Of a DNA stretch of 64,000 nucleotides, positions 20,582-29,254 are shown piece after piece (within the stretch, counting starts at the first letter, position 1; each line of letters opens with the position of its first letter). A program made the translations under genes and the position numbers. Source of the stretch: Buttiauxella brennerae ATCC 51605 (GTDB taxonomy: Bacteria; Pseudomonadota; Gammaproteobacteria; Enterobacterales; Enterobacteriaceae); assembly GCF_001654925.1 (NCBI RefSeq), contig NZ_LXER01000029.1, positions 62,001 to 126,000 of the forward strand, read 5' to 3'. A model generated the notes under the pieces. It had not been told where the DNA came from, did no database searches, and worked only from the letters and a program-made list of their open reading frames with translations.

Positions 20582-20732
20582 AAGCTTCTCCTTAACCATA
20601 ATGAACCCGAATCGCTTCTGGATGAGCGCCAGAAACACACTCATTGGCGATATTGAGTAACGATGTTGCTGACCTACTCCCCCGGCGTTGCCGGAGGAGA
20701 AAGTTTCTATACCCTTTGGGTATTCAGTTCTG

Positions 20733-21350
20733 TTACTTCACTTTCAGGTCGTTTTTGACGCTTTTCACGCCATCAACTGCTTTTGCGATACTCTCGGCTC
20801 GTGCTGACTGCGCATTCGATTCCACGGTACCGGATAGCTGTACAACACCTTCAGTGGTTTCCACTTTCACATGGCGTGAAGGGACGATGTCATCAGCTAA
20901 AAGTTTAGCTTTAATTTCGCTAGTGGTTGCAGTATCGCCTGCATAACCGCTTACGGATTTATCGGTGCCATTACGCACATGGAGTTTGTCGCTGACGGAA
21001 GCAACGCCTTCCACGCCTTTCGCGACGGTTACGGCCTGCTCGGCCTGCGCCTGGCTTTCAACAAATCCACTCAGCGTCACCACTTTCTTGTCGGTTTTCA
21101 CGGAGATATCGGTACTCTTGATATTGTCGTGATCGACCAGGGCGGCTTTCACTTTCGCCGTGATACTGCTGTCATCCATGAAATTACCGACGTCTTTTAC
21201 GGAGCTATCAATTTTTTCGCCTGCTGTGTCCGCTGTCGATTCGGTTTTGTTAAGCATCTTGTCTTCTGCTAAAGCGCTACCGCTTGCCAATACAGAGCCA
21301 AGAACAACAGCTAACAGAGTTTTAGAAATCTTAGTCGTAGTCATAGTCAT
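20733..21350 (-). CDS. osmY: OsmY, hyperosmotically inducible periplasmic protein with two BON domains
   Basis: The 205-residue precursor (E. coli 201) has a signal peptide ending SGSALA at residue 28. Two BON domains follow, each with a GxV-glycine pattern ([16 protein letters not shown] and [16 protein letters not shown]). OsmY is a periplasmic chaperone-like protein induced by sigma-S and osmotic stress. Two ATGs (codons 1 and 3) are possible; the first has AGGA upstream and agrees with E. coli. A GC-rich hairpin near 20680-20698 follows the gene but lacks a U-tract. Confidence 0.95.
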   Translation of the reverse strand: MTMTTTKISKTLLAVVLGSVLASGSALAEDKMLNKTESTADTAGEKIDSSVKDVGNFMDDSSITAKVKAALVDHDNIKSTDISVKTDKKVVTLSGFVESQAQAEQAVTVAKGVEGVASVSDKLHVRNGTDKSVSGYAGDTATTSEIKAKLLADDIVPSRHVKVETTEGVVQLSGTVESNAQSARAESIAKAVDGVKSVKNDLKVK

Positions 21351-21692
21351 CGATTAATTCCTATAGTTTTGCTCACAATTTGAGCACAAGCCTTCAGATA
21401 CCGGCTTTCCTTAAACATCAGGCCAAGTGGTACGGCCTAAAAATTTTGCGATCAGTTTTTAATAGCGCCAGGAAAATTGAGTACGAATGAACCCGCCAGA
21501 AATCTTCATTTACGTGGCATTTTCAACCAACCAATTTGTCATTGGTTTGTTAAATATAGACAACAATCACGGAATTGCATGGCGAAAGTGGGTGAACATG
21601 AGGGAAATGCGGGAAATTAAGAACATTCCGTAAGGGATTAATAAGACGGGAAAAGTAGCAGGACGCGACGGCTGCCGCGCCCTGAGAGACGA
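21351..21692. other. osmY-prfC intergenic region
   Basis: This 342-bp space holds the osmY promoter region (minus strand), including an inverted TTGCTCA/TGAGCA sequence near 21370, and the prfC terminator at 21661-21682. A 48-codon plus-strand reading frame at 21487-21633 has no well-placed ribosome binding site and no recognisable relative. I see no other gene. Confidence 0.6.
21661..21682 (-). terminator. rho-independent terminator of prfC
   Basis: In the minus-strand transcript, GGGCGCGGC pairs with GUCGCGUCC (two G-U pairs) around an AGCC loop, followed by CUACUUUUCC. It begins 11 bp past the prfC stop. Confidence 0.75.
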
Positions 21693-23282
21693 TTAATGCT
21701 CGCGGGTTTTACGGAAGGTCACTTCCGGGTAACGGTCTTGTGTCAGGTTCAGGTTGACCATCGTTGGAGCGATATAAGCAAGGTTATCGCCGCCATCAAG
21801 CGCCAGTTGCATTTCGTTTTTCCGTTTGAATTCTTCAAACTTCTTCACGTCTGTGCTTTCAACCCAACGCGCCGTTGAGACGTTGACCGATTCGTAAATC
21901 GCTTCAACGTTGTATTCACTCTTCAGACGCGCAACCACCACGTCAAACTGGAGCACACCAACCGCGCCCACAATCAGATCGTTGTTAGCGATTGGACGGA
22001 ATACCTGGACTGCGCCCTCTTCAGAAAGCTGTACCAGACCTTTCAGCAGCTGTTTCTGTTTCAGCGGATCACGCAGGCGAATGCGACGGAACAGTTCCGG
22101 TGCGAAGTTCGGAATACCGGTGAACTTCATCATTTCGCCCTGAGTGAAGGTATCACCAATCTGAATGGTGCCGTGGTTGTGCAGGCCGATGATATCGCCC
22201 GGATACGCTTCTTCAACGTGCGAACGGTCGCCCGCCATAAAGGTCAGCGCGTCAGAAATCACCACGTCTTTACCGGTACGAACCTGGCGCAGCTTCATGC
22301 CTTTTTCGTACTTACCGGAAACCACACGCATAAAAGCAACGCGGTCACGGTGTTTCGGGTCCATGTTGGCCTGAATCTTAAATACAAAGCCGGTGAATTT
22401 ATCTTCCTGCGCTTCCACTTCACGCGTATCAGTTTTACGCGGCATTGGAGCAGGTGCCCAATCAACCAGGCCATCAAGCATGTGGTCAACACCAAAGTTG
22501 CCCAATGCAGTACCGAAGAAGACAGGTGTCAGCTCACCTTCAAGGAACAGCTCACGGTCAAATTCGTGGGAAGCGCCCTGAACCAGCTCCAGCTCATCAC
22601 GCAGTTGCGCTGCCAGATCTTCACCAACAGCAGCGTCAAGATCCGGGTTATCTAACCCTTTAACAATGCGCACTTCCTGAATGGTGTGACCTTTACCAGT
22701 CTGATAAAGATAAGTTTCGTCTTTATAAAGGTGATAAACACCTTTGAACAACTTGCCACAACCGATTGGCCAGGTGATAGGTGAACAGGCGATTTTCAGC
22801 TCACGTTCAACTTCATCCATCACTTCCATTGGGTCGCGGATATCGCGGTCAAGTTTGTTCATAAAGGTGAGGATCGGCGTATCGCGCAGACGAGTGACTT
22901 CCATCAGTTTACGCGTACGATCTTCTACACCTTTCGCGGCATCGATAACCATCAAACAGCAGTCAACCGCGGTCAGAGTACGATAAGTATCTTCGGAGAA
23001 GTCTTCGTGCCCTGGGGTATCGAGCAGGTTGACCAGGCAGTCGTGATACGGGAATTGCATGACAGATGTGGTAATCGAGATACCACGCTGCTTTTCCATT
23101 TCCATCCAGTCAGATTTAGCATGCTGGCTGGAGCCACGCCCTTTTACCGTACCGGCGGTCTGAATGGCCTGTCCGAACAGCAGCACTTTTTCAGTGATGG
23201 TCGTTTTACCGGCATCGGGGTGAGAAATGATCGCAAAAGTGCGGCGTTTCCCCACTTCTTGCAAAAAAGGAGACAAAGTCAT
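21693..23282 (-). CDS. prfC: Peptide chain release factor 3 (RF3)
   Basis: The ATG at 23282 gives 529 residues, the E. coli length, beginning [15 protein letters not shown]; the longer frame from 23327 adds 15 unsupported residues. GTPase motifs are intact: SHPDAGKTT (G1), DTPGHEDF (G3), NKLD (G4). Domain II and the RF3-specific C-terminal domain follow. RF3 is a ribosomal GTPase that recycles RF1/RF2 after termination and contributes to post-peptidyl-transfer quality control. It is followed by a clear terminator. Confidence 0.97.
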   Translation of the reverse strand: MTLSPFLQEVGKRRTFAIISHPDAGKTTITEKVLLFGQAIQTAGTVKGRGSSQHAKSDWMEMEKQRGISITTSVMQFPYHDCLVNLLDTPGHEDFSEDTYRTLTAVDCCLMVIDAAKGVEDRTRKLMEVTRLRDTPILTFMNKLDRDIRDPMEVMDEVERELKIACSPITWPIGCGKLFKGVYHLYKDETYLYQTGKGHTIQEVRIVKGLDNPDLDAAVGEDLAAQLRDELELVQGASHEFDRELFLEGELTPVFFGTALGNFGVDHMLDGLVDWAPAPMPRKTDTREVEAQEDKFTGFVFKIQANMDPKHRDRVAFMRVVSGKYEKGMKLRQVRTGKDVVISDALTFMAGDRSHVEEAYPGDIIGLHNHGTIQIGDTFTQGEMMKFTGIPNFAPELFRRIRLRDPLKQKQLLKGLVQLSEEGAVQVFRPIANNDLIVGAVGVLQFDVVVARLKSEYNVEAIYESVNVSTARWVESTDVKKFEEFKRKNEMQLALDGGDNLAYIAPTMVNLNLTQDRYPEVTFRKTREH

Positions 23283-23403
23283 AATGAAATCTTCTGTGTA
23301 TTCCGCCCAGACGTAACTGCGCGGCAAATGAACGTTACCTGACGGCTATTTTACCTATCAGGTCAGGTTTAACAATCGGCGTTGTACCCAAGGGTTGATG
23401 CAA

Positions 23404-24081
23404 TTATGAATTACACAACAATCGCTCCAGTTCACTTAGTGAGGCCACTTCCCAGGTCGGCGTGATGCCTTCTGGCAAGCTTCGTCCGTGGGCGTTGAGC
23501 CAGCAGGTGGCAATTCCTGCGTTCATACCACCCAAAATATCTGATTCTGCGGTATCACCCACCATCATGACGCGATCGCGTGGCGGATAACCCATTTGCT
23601 CAAAGGTATAATCAAAAATCTTACGATCGGGTTTCGCGACGCCAACCTGCTCGGAAATCACCAGCAAATCGAAATAATCGCGCAAACCAGTACGCTCCAG
23701 ACGAATTTGCTGCAAGGCAGTAAAACCGTTGGTGATAATACCTATTTTTACTTTACCTTTTAACGCATTAAGCAGCGAAACAGCCCCTGGCAACGGCACA
23801 CAAATTTCGGCCATGGCATTGAGGAATGCAGCGTTTAAGTCACCCGCGGGCACTGATAACCTTTCGGACCAGCCCTCAAAACGCTGATGCTGTAACTGAA
23901 GAGCGCTAATGGCACCGTTCTGGTAATCGACCCATAAAGGCTTGTTAATTGCCTGGTAATCCTGGAAGTCTTCAGCGGTAAACGTCACGCTATAATCGAG
24001 AAACATCCGCTGCAAGCCGCCGAACGCGTCAAAGGTAAATAACGTTTCGTCAGCATCAAATAAAATCCAGTCCCAGTTCAT
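23404..24081 (-). CDS. yjjG: YjjG, pyrimidine 5'-nucleotidase (HAD family)
   Basis: The ATG at 24081 gives 225 residues as in E. coli YjjG. HAD motifs are FDADETLF (residues 7-14, nucleophile Asp), TNGFTALQQ (motif II), AKPDRKIF (motif III lysine) and GDTAESDI (motif IV). The enzyme dephosphorylates non-canonical pyrimidine nucleotides and dUMP/dTMP, a house-cleaning role. It follows rimI by 18 bp on the minus strand, so holD-rimI-yjjG probably form one operon as in E. coli. Confidence 0.95.
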   Translation of the reverse strand: MNWDWILFDADETLFTFDAFGGLQRMFLDYSVTFTAEDFQDYQAINKPLWVDYQNGAISALQLQHQRFEGWSERLSVPAGDLNAAFLNAMAEICVPLPGAVSLLNALKGKVKIGIITNGFTALQQIRLERTGLRDYFDLLVISEQVGVAKPDRKIFDYTFEQMGYPPRDRVMMVGDTAESDILGGMNAGIATCWLNAHGRSLPEGITPTWEVASLSELERLLCNS

Positions 24082-24099
24082 CAACACACCTTTTTCAAA

Positions 24100-24543
24100 T
24101 TAGCCTAACGGTAATGCCATGATGATGGCATCTTCGCGACCCTCTTTAGCCGGGTAGTAGTTACGGCGAATGGTCGCCTCGTTAAATCCCAGGCTTTCAT
24201 AAAGTGCAATCGCAGCCGTGTTCGAGGCGCGCACTTCAAGCCACAGGGTAAACACATCGCGCTTTTCCAGTTCGCTGATCAAATGCTCCAGCAACTGGCG
24301 ACCTAATCCCTGACGTTGAAAATCGGGATCGACCGCAATATTAAACAGCGTCGCCTCATCCAACACGACTTGTGTCACCGCAAACGCCGCCATTTTGCCG
24401 TCTACGTCGAGACGCAAATTGAGATAGCGTTCACCTTCATTACTGGCGAAGGTTTTTTCACTCCATGGGAAAGCATGGCTGCGCTGTTCGATGGCATAAG
24501 CCAGACTCAAGTCACTGGTGCTGAGGGAAGAAATCGTTTTCAT
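24100..24543 (-). CDS. rimI: RimI, [ribosomal protein S18]-alanine N-acetyltransferase
   Basis: The ATG at 24543 gives 147 residues beginning MKTISSLSTSDLS (E. coli RimI 148). The GNAT acetyl-CoA-binding motif RQGLGRQLLEHL is at about residue 81, and the C-terminal NYYPAKEGREDAIIM is typical. It acetylates the N terminus of ribosomal protein S18. The start lies 32 bases inside the 3' end of holD, so translation is probably coupled; this overlap is shared with E. coli. Confidence 0.95.
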   Translation of the reverse strand: MKTISSLSTSDLSLAYAIEQRSHAFPWSEKTFASNEGERYLNLRLDVDGKMAAFAVTQVVLDEATLFNIAVDPDFQRQGLGRQLLEHLISELEKRDVFTLWLEVRASNTAAIALYESLGFNEATIRRNYYPAKEGREDAIIMALPLG

Positions 24544-24934
24544 ATTCGCAAATTTGCTGCCACAGCGCCTGTCGAGCGGCGCCATTGTGATAAAGCTCGT
24601 TTAATTTGGGAGTCTCTAACTGTGCGCCAGGAATAGGGAGAGCTTCACTCACTCCTAACCGCCAGCTATTACACCGGCTGTCACCTGGCAGCATCGCGGC
24701 TCGCTCAGGTGTCAGTTGCATGACCTGCTGGGCATCCAGATTCAGGCTACGCAAAACATCTTTAACGAGCGGATCGCTTAAGTCCGGAAGGTCTTCGGCA
24801 ATCATCAATAATTTAGTGTTTGCATGCAGTGAGACTGCAATTTCGCCCTGCAACGCGGCCGGGCGTCGCAGCTCCCACTGGGTTATTCCCAGTTGTTGTA
24901 ACAACCAGTCACGTCGCAAAGGTATATGGGGCAT
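24512..24934 (-). CDS. holD: HolD, DNA polymerase III psi subunit
   Basis: The ATG at 24934 gives 140 residues (E. coli HolD 137) beginning MPHIPLRRDWLLQQLGITQW; an in-frame TTG at 24958 is less likely. Conserved stretches include RRPAALQGEI, LPGDSRCNSWRLG and LWQQICEYENDFFP. HolD links the chi subunit, and through it SSB, to the clamp loader. It is the first gene of the holD-rimI-yjjG unit and divergent from rsmC. Confidence 0.93.
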   Translation of the reverse strand: MPHIPLRRDWLLQQLGITQWELRRPAALQGEIAVSLHANTKLLMIAEDLPDLSDPLVKDVLRSLNLDAQQVMQLTPERAAMLPGDSRCNSWRLGVSEALPIPGAQLETPKLNELYHNGAARQALWQQICEYENDFFPQHQ

Positions 24935-25067
24935 AGCGAAACCTGGTGAGAGTGCCAATTGGGGCGCAAATATAGCAAATTCATCGAATATGCGCCATTA
25001 AAGCTCTTTCCAGGCAAATTCATCTGAGAGGCACCTGTGAGGGGCGAGACCTACGAATGGGCCGAAT

Positions 25068-25112
25068 AAGAGTGCAGTCAACGCCGCTGCAACTTTGAGT
25101 AAGAAGTGTATA
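25068..25112. repeat. degenerate ERIC right-end remnant
   Basis: GAGTGCAGTCAACGCCGCTG followed by CAACTTTGAGTAAGAAGTGTAT resembles the ERIC right half (gcagccaacg...cttgaagtatgacgggtat). It is diverged, so the call is tentative. The end overlaps a TATAAT hexamer at 25109-25114 ahead of rsmC. Confidence 0.45.
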
Positions 25113-25143
25113 ATCCCCGTTCTGATTTCCCAGGAGTAATTTG

Positions 25144-26175
25144 ATGACTGCGTTAACCCCGGCAAGTGAAGTGCTGCTGCGCCATAGCGATGATTTTACC
25201 GAAAGCCGCGTGCTGTTTGCCGGTGACTTACAAGACGACCTGCCAGCCCGTTTCGAAACGGCAGTAAGTCGCGTTCATACCCAACAATTTCACCACTGGC
25301 AGGTATTGAACGCTCAGATGGGCGAAGATGCACAATACGGCCTGGTGGCTGACGCCAGTAGCATTGGCGACTGCAATACTCTGATCTATTACTGGCCGAA
25401 GAATAAGCCAGAAGCTCAGTTCCAGTTGATGAACATTCTGTCGTTGATGCCTGTTGGCAGCGATATTTTTGTCGTCGGTGAGAACCGCAGTGGTGTGCGT
25501 AGTGCTGAGCAGATGCTCGCCGAATTCAGCCCGCTGAATAAAATCGATAGCGCACGTCGTTGTGGTTTCTATCACGGTCGTCTGGAAAAACAGCCGCAGT
25601 TTGATGAAAATTCCTGGTGGGATGAATACCAACACGAAAGCCTGACCGTGAAAACGCTGCCTGGCGTGTTTAGCCGTGACGGCCTGGATACCGGCAGTAA
25701 ACTGCTGCTCTCCACGCTGAAACCGCATACCCGAGGCAAAGTACTGGATGTAGGTTGTGGTGCGGGTGTGTTGGCTGTATCGCTGGCAAAACATTCTCCA
25801 AAAGTCCGTCTGACTTTATGTGATGTTTCAGCGCCTGCCGTTGCAGCAAGCCGTGCAACACTTGCTGCAAACGAGATTGAAGGCGAAGTGATTGCCAGTA
25901 ACGTCTATTCCGAAGTGAATGGCCGTTTTGACATGATTATCTCTAACCCACCGTTCCATGATGGCTTACAAACCAGCCTCGATGCAGCTCACCAGCTGAT
26001 TCGTGGTGCGGTTCGCCACCTGAATATGGGCGGTGAATTGCGTATTGTAGCCAACGCCTTCCTTGCGTATCCGGACGTGCTGGATGAGACCTTCGGTAAC
26101 CACGAAGTGATCGCGCAGACGGGCCGTTTCAAAGTTTATCGCTCAGTTGTTGTGCGTGGCGTGAAGAAGCGTTAA
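25144..26175 (+). CDS. rsmC: RsmC, 16S rRNA m2G1207 methyltransferase
   Basis: The ATG at 25144, one codon after an in-frame TTG, gives 343 residues, close to E. coli RsmC; CAGGAG lies eight bases upstream. A degenerate N-terminal methyltransferase-like domain is followed by a C-terminal catalytic domain with the SAM loop [12 protein letters not shown] near residue 200 and the NPPFHDG motif near residue 266. It methylates G1207 of 16S rRNA in the 30S subunit. It is divergent from holD. Confidence 0.96.
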   Translation: MTALTPASEVLLRHSDDFTESRVLFAGDLQDDLPARFETAVSRVHTQQFHHWQVLNAQMGEDAQYGLVADASSIGDCNTLIYYWPKNKPEAQFQLMNILSLMPVGSDIFVVGENRSGVRSAEQMLAEFSPLNKIDSARRCGFYHGRLEKQPQFDENSWWDEYQHESLTVKTLPGVFSRDGLDTGSKLLLSTLKPHTRGKVLDVGCGAGVLAVSLAKHSPKVRLTLCDVSAPAVAASRATLAANEIEGEVIASNVYSEVNGRFDMIISNPPFHDGLQTSLDAAHQLIRGAVRHLNMGGELRIVANAFLAYPDVLDETFGNHEVIAQTGRFKVYRSVVVRGVKKR

Positions 26176-26229
26176 TACAATGCAGTGCCGCTTTTTCCAG
26201 CGATTAGAAAAGCGGCACCAAATTAACTG

Positions 26230-26257
26230 TTGACGACGCGCAGAAAACATCTAGAAT
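26230..26257 (+). promoter_or_regulatory. stable-RNA promoter of the tRNA-Leu cluster
   Basis: A TTGACG -35 (26230-26235) and TAGAAT -10 (26252-26257), 16 bp apart, are followed by a GC-rich discriminator GCGCC, typical of stringently controlled tRNA promoters. The first tRNA starts at 26296. Confidence 0.8.
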
Positions 26258-26295
26258 GCGCCTCCGTGGTTACAATACTTCGGTGTTGTGGGTAT

Positions 26296-26382
26296 GCGAA
26301 GGTGGCGGAATTGGTAGACGCGCTAGCTTCAGGTGTTAGTGTTCTTACGGACGTGAGGGTTCAAGTCCCTCTCTTCGCACCA
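26296..26382 (+). tRNA. leuV: tRNA-Leu (CAG), copy 1
   Basis: An 87-nt tRNA with encoded CCA, anticodon CAG in the loop GCTTCAGGT, a long class-II variable arm and acceptor pairing GCGAAGG/TCTTCGC. It matches the E. coli leuQPV (tRNA-Leu1) genes, which also lie beside rsmC. Which of the three E. coli symbols applies to which copy is not certain. Confidence 0.95.
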
Positions 26383-26411
26383 TTAACCACGCAAGATATC
26401 GTTCGCACTGC

Positions 26412-26498
26412 GCGAAGGTGGCGGAATTGGTAGACGCGCTAGCTTCAGGTGTTAGTGTTCTTACGGACGTGAGGGTTCAAGTCCCTCTCTTCGCACCA
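26412..26498 (+). tRNA. leuP: tRNA-Leu (CAG), copy 2
   Basis: Identical over all 87 nt to the copy at 26296, separated from it by 29 bp, and so probably co-transcribed and processed from one precursor. Confidence 0.95.
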
Positions 26499-26550
26499 AT
26501 GCGAAGGCGATATCAAAGATTTAAGTTTGAAAAGATAGTTTAAAAACTGT

Positions 26551-26637
26551 GCGAAGGTGGCGGAATTGGTAGACGCGCTAGCTTCAGGTGTTAGTGCTCT
26601 AACGGGCGTGAGGGTTCAAGTCCCTCTCTTCGCACCA
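26551..26637 (+). tRNA. leuQ: tRNA-Leu (CAG), copy 3 with variant long arm
   Basis: Differs from copies 1 and 2 only in the variable arm: GCTC-TAAC-GGGC instead of GTTC-TTAC-GGAC. The stem change (T-A to C-G) is compensatory, so the fold is kept. Encoded CCA is present. Confidence 0.95.
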
Positions 26638-26683
26638 ATTTTTAAATGTCTGTTGTTCTCAATATCCCCCCTGCTTAACTCCT

Positions 26684-26923
26684 TTATTTCATACTTCCCA
26701 AATTCATCATCACCAGCGCAAGCCCACTGGCAAACGCAACGCATGATGGTAACAGCACAAAATGACGTAACCTTTTATGGTACAGCATTGCTGTGGTTGC
26801 CAATAAACCGAGTACTATCAATACGCGCCACTGGCTAAAAGAAAGATCCAGATACAATAGCGCAGCGACAATTCCCCCTGGTATTAGCACAGCCCACGCG
26901 CTTTCTAACTGCCGTTGTAACAT
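26684..26923 (-). CDS. yjjZ: YjjZ, DUF1435 small membrane protein
   Basis: The 79-residue protein has three hydrophobic stretches (VLIPGGIVAALLYLDL, VLIVLGLLATTAML, VAFASGLALVMMNL) and resembles E. coli YjjZ, which likewise lies between the tRNA-Leu cluster and fhuF. No function is known. A Fur-box-like sequence at 26943-26961 lies just upstream of the ATG, in line with iron control reported for E. coli yjjZ. The ribosome binding site is weak (GCGAG). Confidence 0.8.
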   Translation of the reverse strand: MLQRQLESAWAVLIPGGIVAALLYLDLSFSQWRVLIVLGLLATTAMLYHKRLRHFVLLPSCVAFASGLALVMMNLGSMK

Positions 26924-26942
26924 TCTCGCTATCCTATCAATT

Positions 26943-26961
26943 GGTAATGATAACCAATATC
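26943..26961 (-). promoter_or_regulatory. Fur box upstream of yjjZ
   Basis: GGTAATGATAACCAATATC matches the 19-bp Fur consensus GATAATGATAATCATTATC at 16 positions and lies 20 bp before the yjjZ ATG. Confidence 0.75.
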
Positions 26962-27163
26962 ATATGATATTATTTCTCGTTTGTCAGTGCCAGACTCCCC
27001 TTCTCATTACATTAGAAATGTTCAGCTTTTCTCATCACCAGATGACATATTTTCCCTAAGGTGATAGATTGAGCCGCGATATTAACGATATGATTAACAA
27101 CAATATAATTACATTAGGTAATTATCCCCTCTGTGTATTTTTACATTAATATTCAACAACATA

Positions 27164-28261
27164 ATGTTGTGCATGAGTAGAAAGAACTATTTTGATATGA
27201 CAGCAACCACCTGGCGCGCTTTACACAAAGGGAAACATCAACTCTCGTTGCGTTTATTTTTATTACTAAACGCTTTTTCCGCGGGATTTAGTATGGTGTC
27301 TCCATCAGCCAACACGCGACACTTTACGCTGCCTATCATTCTGGTACTGGTGGTGAGTCTGCTGTGCCTGGCCTGGCAATTCATTAACAAAAAAAAGCTT
27401 ATCAATATTAATGCGATATCGTTAACTATTGGAATGCTCTGGGCCTGGCATATCTATATAAAAGTTAGCGTCATGCCAATTAAGGACCTTAATTTTCTAA
27501 TTATTGCTTTATTGGCGATATTATTTATTGGTTCAATCTCTTTTATTAATAATATACAAGCGTTTATAGCCTCCTGCTTACCAGCAACCGTGATGATATT
27601 ATGGCTTGACCAAGGTGCTAACTGGCCACGAGTCTTGTACTCCATTGTCCTGCCGGGTATTGGCATCACCATTCAACATATCATTCAGCAGCGTAACGAC
27701 AATTTTACCCGCCGCTTAATGGATAAATTACTCGAAGAAAAAGAAACTCTTAATGATTTGAGCATGTTAGATCCATTAACAGGTTTATATAACCGCCGGG
27801 GTTTCCGCAATCGTCTGGATACCATTCTGGCGCTGGGCAACGGGAAGCATTACGTATTGTTGCTGGATATCGATCACTTTAAAGCCTACAACGATAACTA
27901 CGGACACAGCATGGGCGACCAGGCGCTGACACATGTTTCCGCGGTGATTCGTGATGCCGTTCGTTCACGGGATGTCGTTACGCGTTACGGTGGTGAAGAA
28001 TTTATGGTGCTATTGACTGATATTGATGCCGAGCGCGCCCTGCAAACGGCTGAACGTATCCGCCAGCGCGTGTACGATTTAAAAATCCCGCATATGTTTA
28101 CCGAAGATGTCGCCACAAACGTGACCGTCAGTATTGGTATCGCCCCGCTTGAGCAGCAAGATATTGAAGATGCTCTACTCAAGGCTGACAGCGCCCTTTA
28201 TCGCGCTAAACGCCAGGGCCGTAACAGTATTCTGGCAAGCGAAATGCACTTAGCAACCTGA
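27164..28261 (+). CDS. membrane-bound GGDEF diguanylate cyclase
   Basis: The 365-residue protein has about six hydrophobic segments in residues 28-175, a short coiled linker, and a GGDEF domain from about residue 195. The active site is GGEEF in VVTRYGGEEFMVLL, and an RSRD inhibitory site lies exactly five residues before it, predicting c-di-GMP product inhibition. DPLTGLYNRRGF and DIDHFKAYND are intact. It should make c-di-GMP at the inner membrane in response to an unknown signal. The N-terminal sensor is AT-rich and I do not recognise its subfamily. It is inserted between yjjZ and fhuF relative to E. coli. ATGs at 27173 and 27197 are alternative starts. Confidence 0.88.
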   Translation: MLCMSRKNYFDMTATTWRALHKGKHQLSLRLFLLLNAFSAGFSMVSPSANTRHFTLPIILVLVVSLLCLAWQFINKKKLININAISLTIGMLWAWHIYIKVSVMPIKDLNFLIIALLAILFIGSISFINNIQAFIASCLPATVMILWLDQGANWPRVLYSIVLPGIGITIQHIIQQRNDNFTRRLMDKLLEEKETLNDLSMLDPLTGLYNRRGFRNRLDTILALGNGKHYVLLLDIDHFKAYNDNYGHSMGDQALTHVSAVIRDAVRSRDVVTRYGGEEFMVLLTDIDAERALQTAERIRQRVYDLKIPHMFTEDVATNVTVSIGIAPLEQQDIEDALLKADSALYRAKRQGRNSILASEMHLAT

Positions 28262-28335
28262 GCTAAAACAGCCGCTTAATTTTCCCTTCCCGCTTTGCTC
28301 ACAGATTCGCCTTGCGAAAGGCTTTATCTATAGAT

Positions 28336-28354
28336 AGGATTGGCAATCATTATC
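28336..28354 (+). promoter_or_regulatory. Fur box upstream of fhuF
   Basis: AGGATTGGCAATCATTATC keeps the right half of the Fur consensus exactly (AATCATTATC) and continues into ATT, giving overlapping hexamers. It lies 27-45 bp before the fhuF ATG, as expected for an iron-repressed gene. Confidence 0.7.
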
Positions 28355-28380
28355 ATTTGTATTAGTGGTCTTGTTTGCAG

Positions 28381-29169
28381 ATGGCGCTTCATTCTTCACA
28401 GCTTAATGACGATTTTGGATGGCTACCGCCATTTGCGAACGCGCAGACGACGTTTGCGGATGAGCTGCGCACGCATTTCACTGCACATAAGCCGTGGTTC
28501 AATGACATCATCAAGCTTAATGAACCCGCTCCCGCAACCAGCCTGACGCTATACCAGTGGGCACAGCCCGCGACATTAACCTCTCTTCTTGCCTGTTATA
28601 GCGACCATATTTATCGCAACCAACCCAAGCTTGACCGTGAAGGTAAGCCGCTCAAATCCCTCTGGGCACAGTGGTATCTTGGTTTACTGGTTCCGCCATT
28701 GGTCATGGCGCTGATCACGCAAACGCGCGCGCTGGATATCGACCCGCAGCATATCCAGGTGGAGTTTCATGAAACTGGCAGGGCGGCAACTTTCTGGTTG
28801 GATGTTCAGGAAGACAGAGTCGCAACAACCATGCCGATATCTTTGCGCCTTGAAAAGCTCATCACCAAAGGGCTGATGCCCGTCGTTGATGCGCTGGAAA
28901 GCAGCGGTGAAATTAATGGCAAACTCATCTGGAGCAATACCGGGTATCTGCTGAACTGGTTTTTTGGCGAGCTGAGAGAATGGCTTGATGAACCAACGAT
29001 AGCGGAGTTGCGCCAGGGCTGTTTCTTTGAGAAAAACCTACGCAACGGGCAGGACAACCCTCTTTACCGCACCGTGATCCCACGCGAAGGCTTGTTGGTG
29101 CGTCGCACCTGCTGCCAGCGTTATAAGCTGCCAGATGTGCAGCGTTGCGGTGATTGTACCCTTAAATAG
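28381..29169 (+). CDS. fhuF: FhuF, siderophore-iron reductase
   Basis: The ATG at 28381 gives 262 residues, the length of E. coli FhuF. The C-terminal 2Fe-2S motif C-C-x10-C-x2-C (RTCCQRYKLPDVQRCGDCT) is intact, as are YSDHIYRNQP, LWAQWYLGLLVPP and NGKLIWSNTGYLLNW. FhuF reduces ferric hydroxamate siderophores in the cytoplasm after import. A Fur box precedes it and a hairpin terminator follows it. An in-frame TTG two codons upstream is the only competing start. Confidence 0.95.
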   Translation: MALHSSQLNDDFGWLPPFANAQTTFADELRTHFTAHKPWFNDIIKLNEPAPATSLTLYQWAQPATLTSLLACYSDHIYRNQPKLDREGKPLKSLWAQWYLGLLVPPLVMALITQTRALDIDPQHIQVEFHETGRAATFWLDVQEDRVATTMPISLRLEKLITKGLMPVVDALESSGEINGKLIWSNTGYLLNWFFGELREWLDEPTIAELRQGCFFEKNLRNGQDNPLYRTVIPREGLLVRRTCCQRYKLPDVQRCGDCTLK

Positions 29170-29171
29170 TC

Positions 29172-29193
29172 AACGGTGGGTTTCCCCACCGTT
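29172..29193 (+). terminator. fhuF terminator hairpin
   Basis: AACGGTGGG/CCCACCGTT stem with a TTTC loop just after the fhuF stop; the U-tract is short. Confidence 0.7.
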
Positions 29194-29202
29194 TAGTCCC
29201 TT

Positions 29203-29245
29203 CATACTTCAAGCTGCATTTACGTTGGTTGCAACTCGAATCAGC
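29203..29245. repeat. short ERIC end-to-end remnant
   Basis: CATACTTCAAGCTGCATTTA and GGTTGCAACTCGAAT are the two ERIC ends in reverse orientation with the core missing. It lies at the 3' end of the EIIC gene. Confidence 0.6.
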
Positions 29246-29254
29246 CATTTATTA

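Noticed and set aside
20678-20699. strong terminator downstream of osmY
   Set aside because: A GC-rich hairpin exists, but no U-tract follows on the minus strand, so I did not annotate it as a terminator.
21487-21633. 48-codon ORF between osmY and prfC
   Set aside because: The nearest purine-rich sequence (AGGAAA) is about 15 bases upstream, there is no recognisable relative, and the region is a promoter/terminator space.
26296-26637. tRNA-Leu cluster as an integration site for a mobile island
   Set aside because: No integrase, no duplicated tRNA 3' end beyond the three intact genes, and the flanking genes rsmC and yjjZ are in their normal places.
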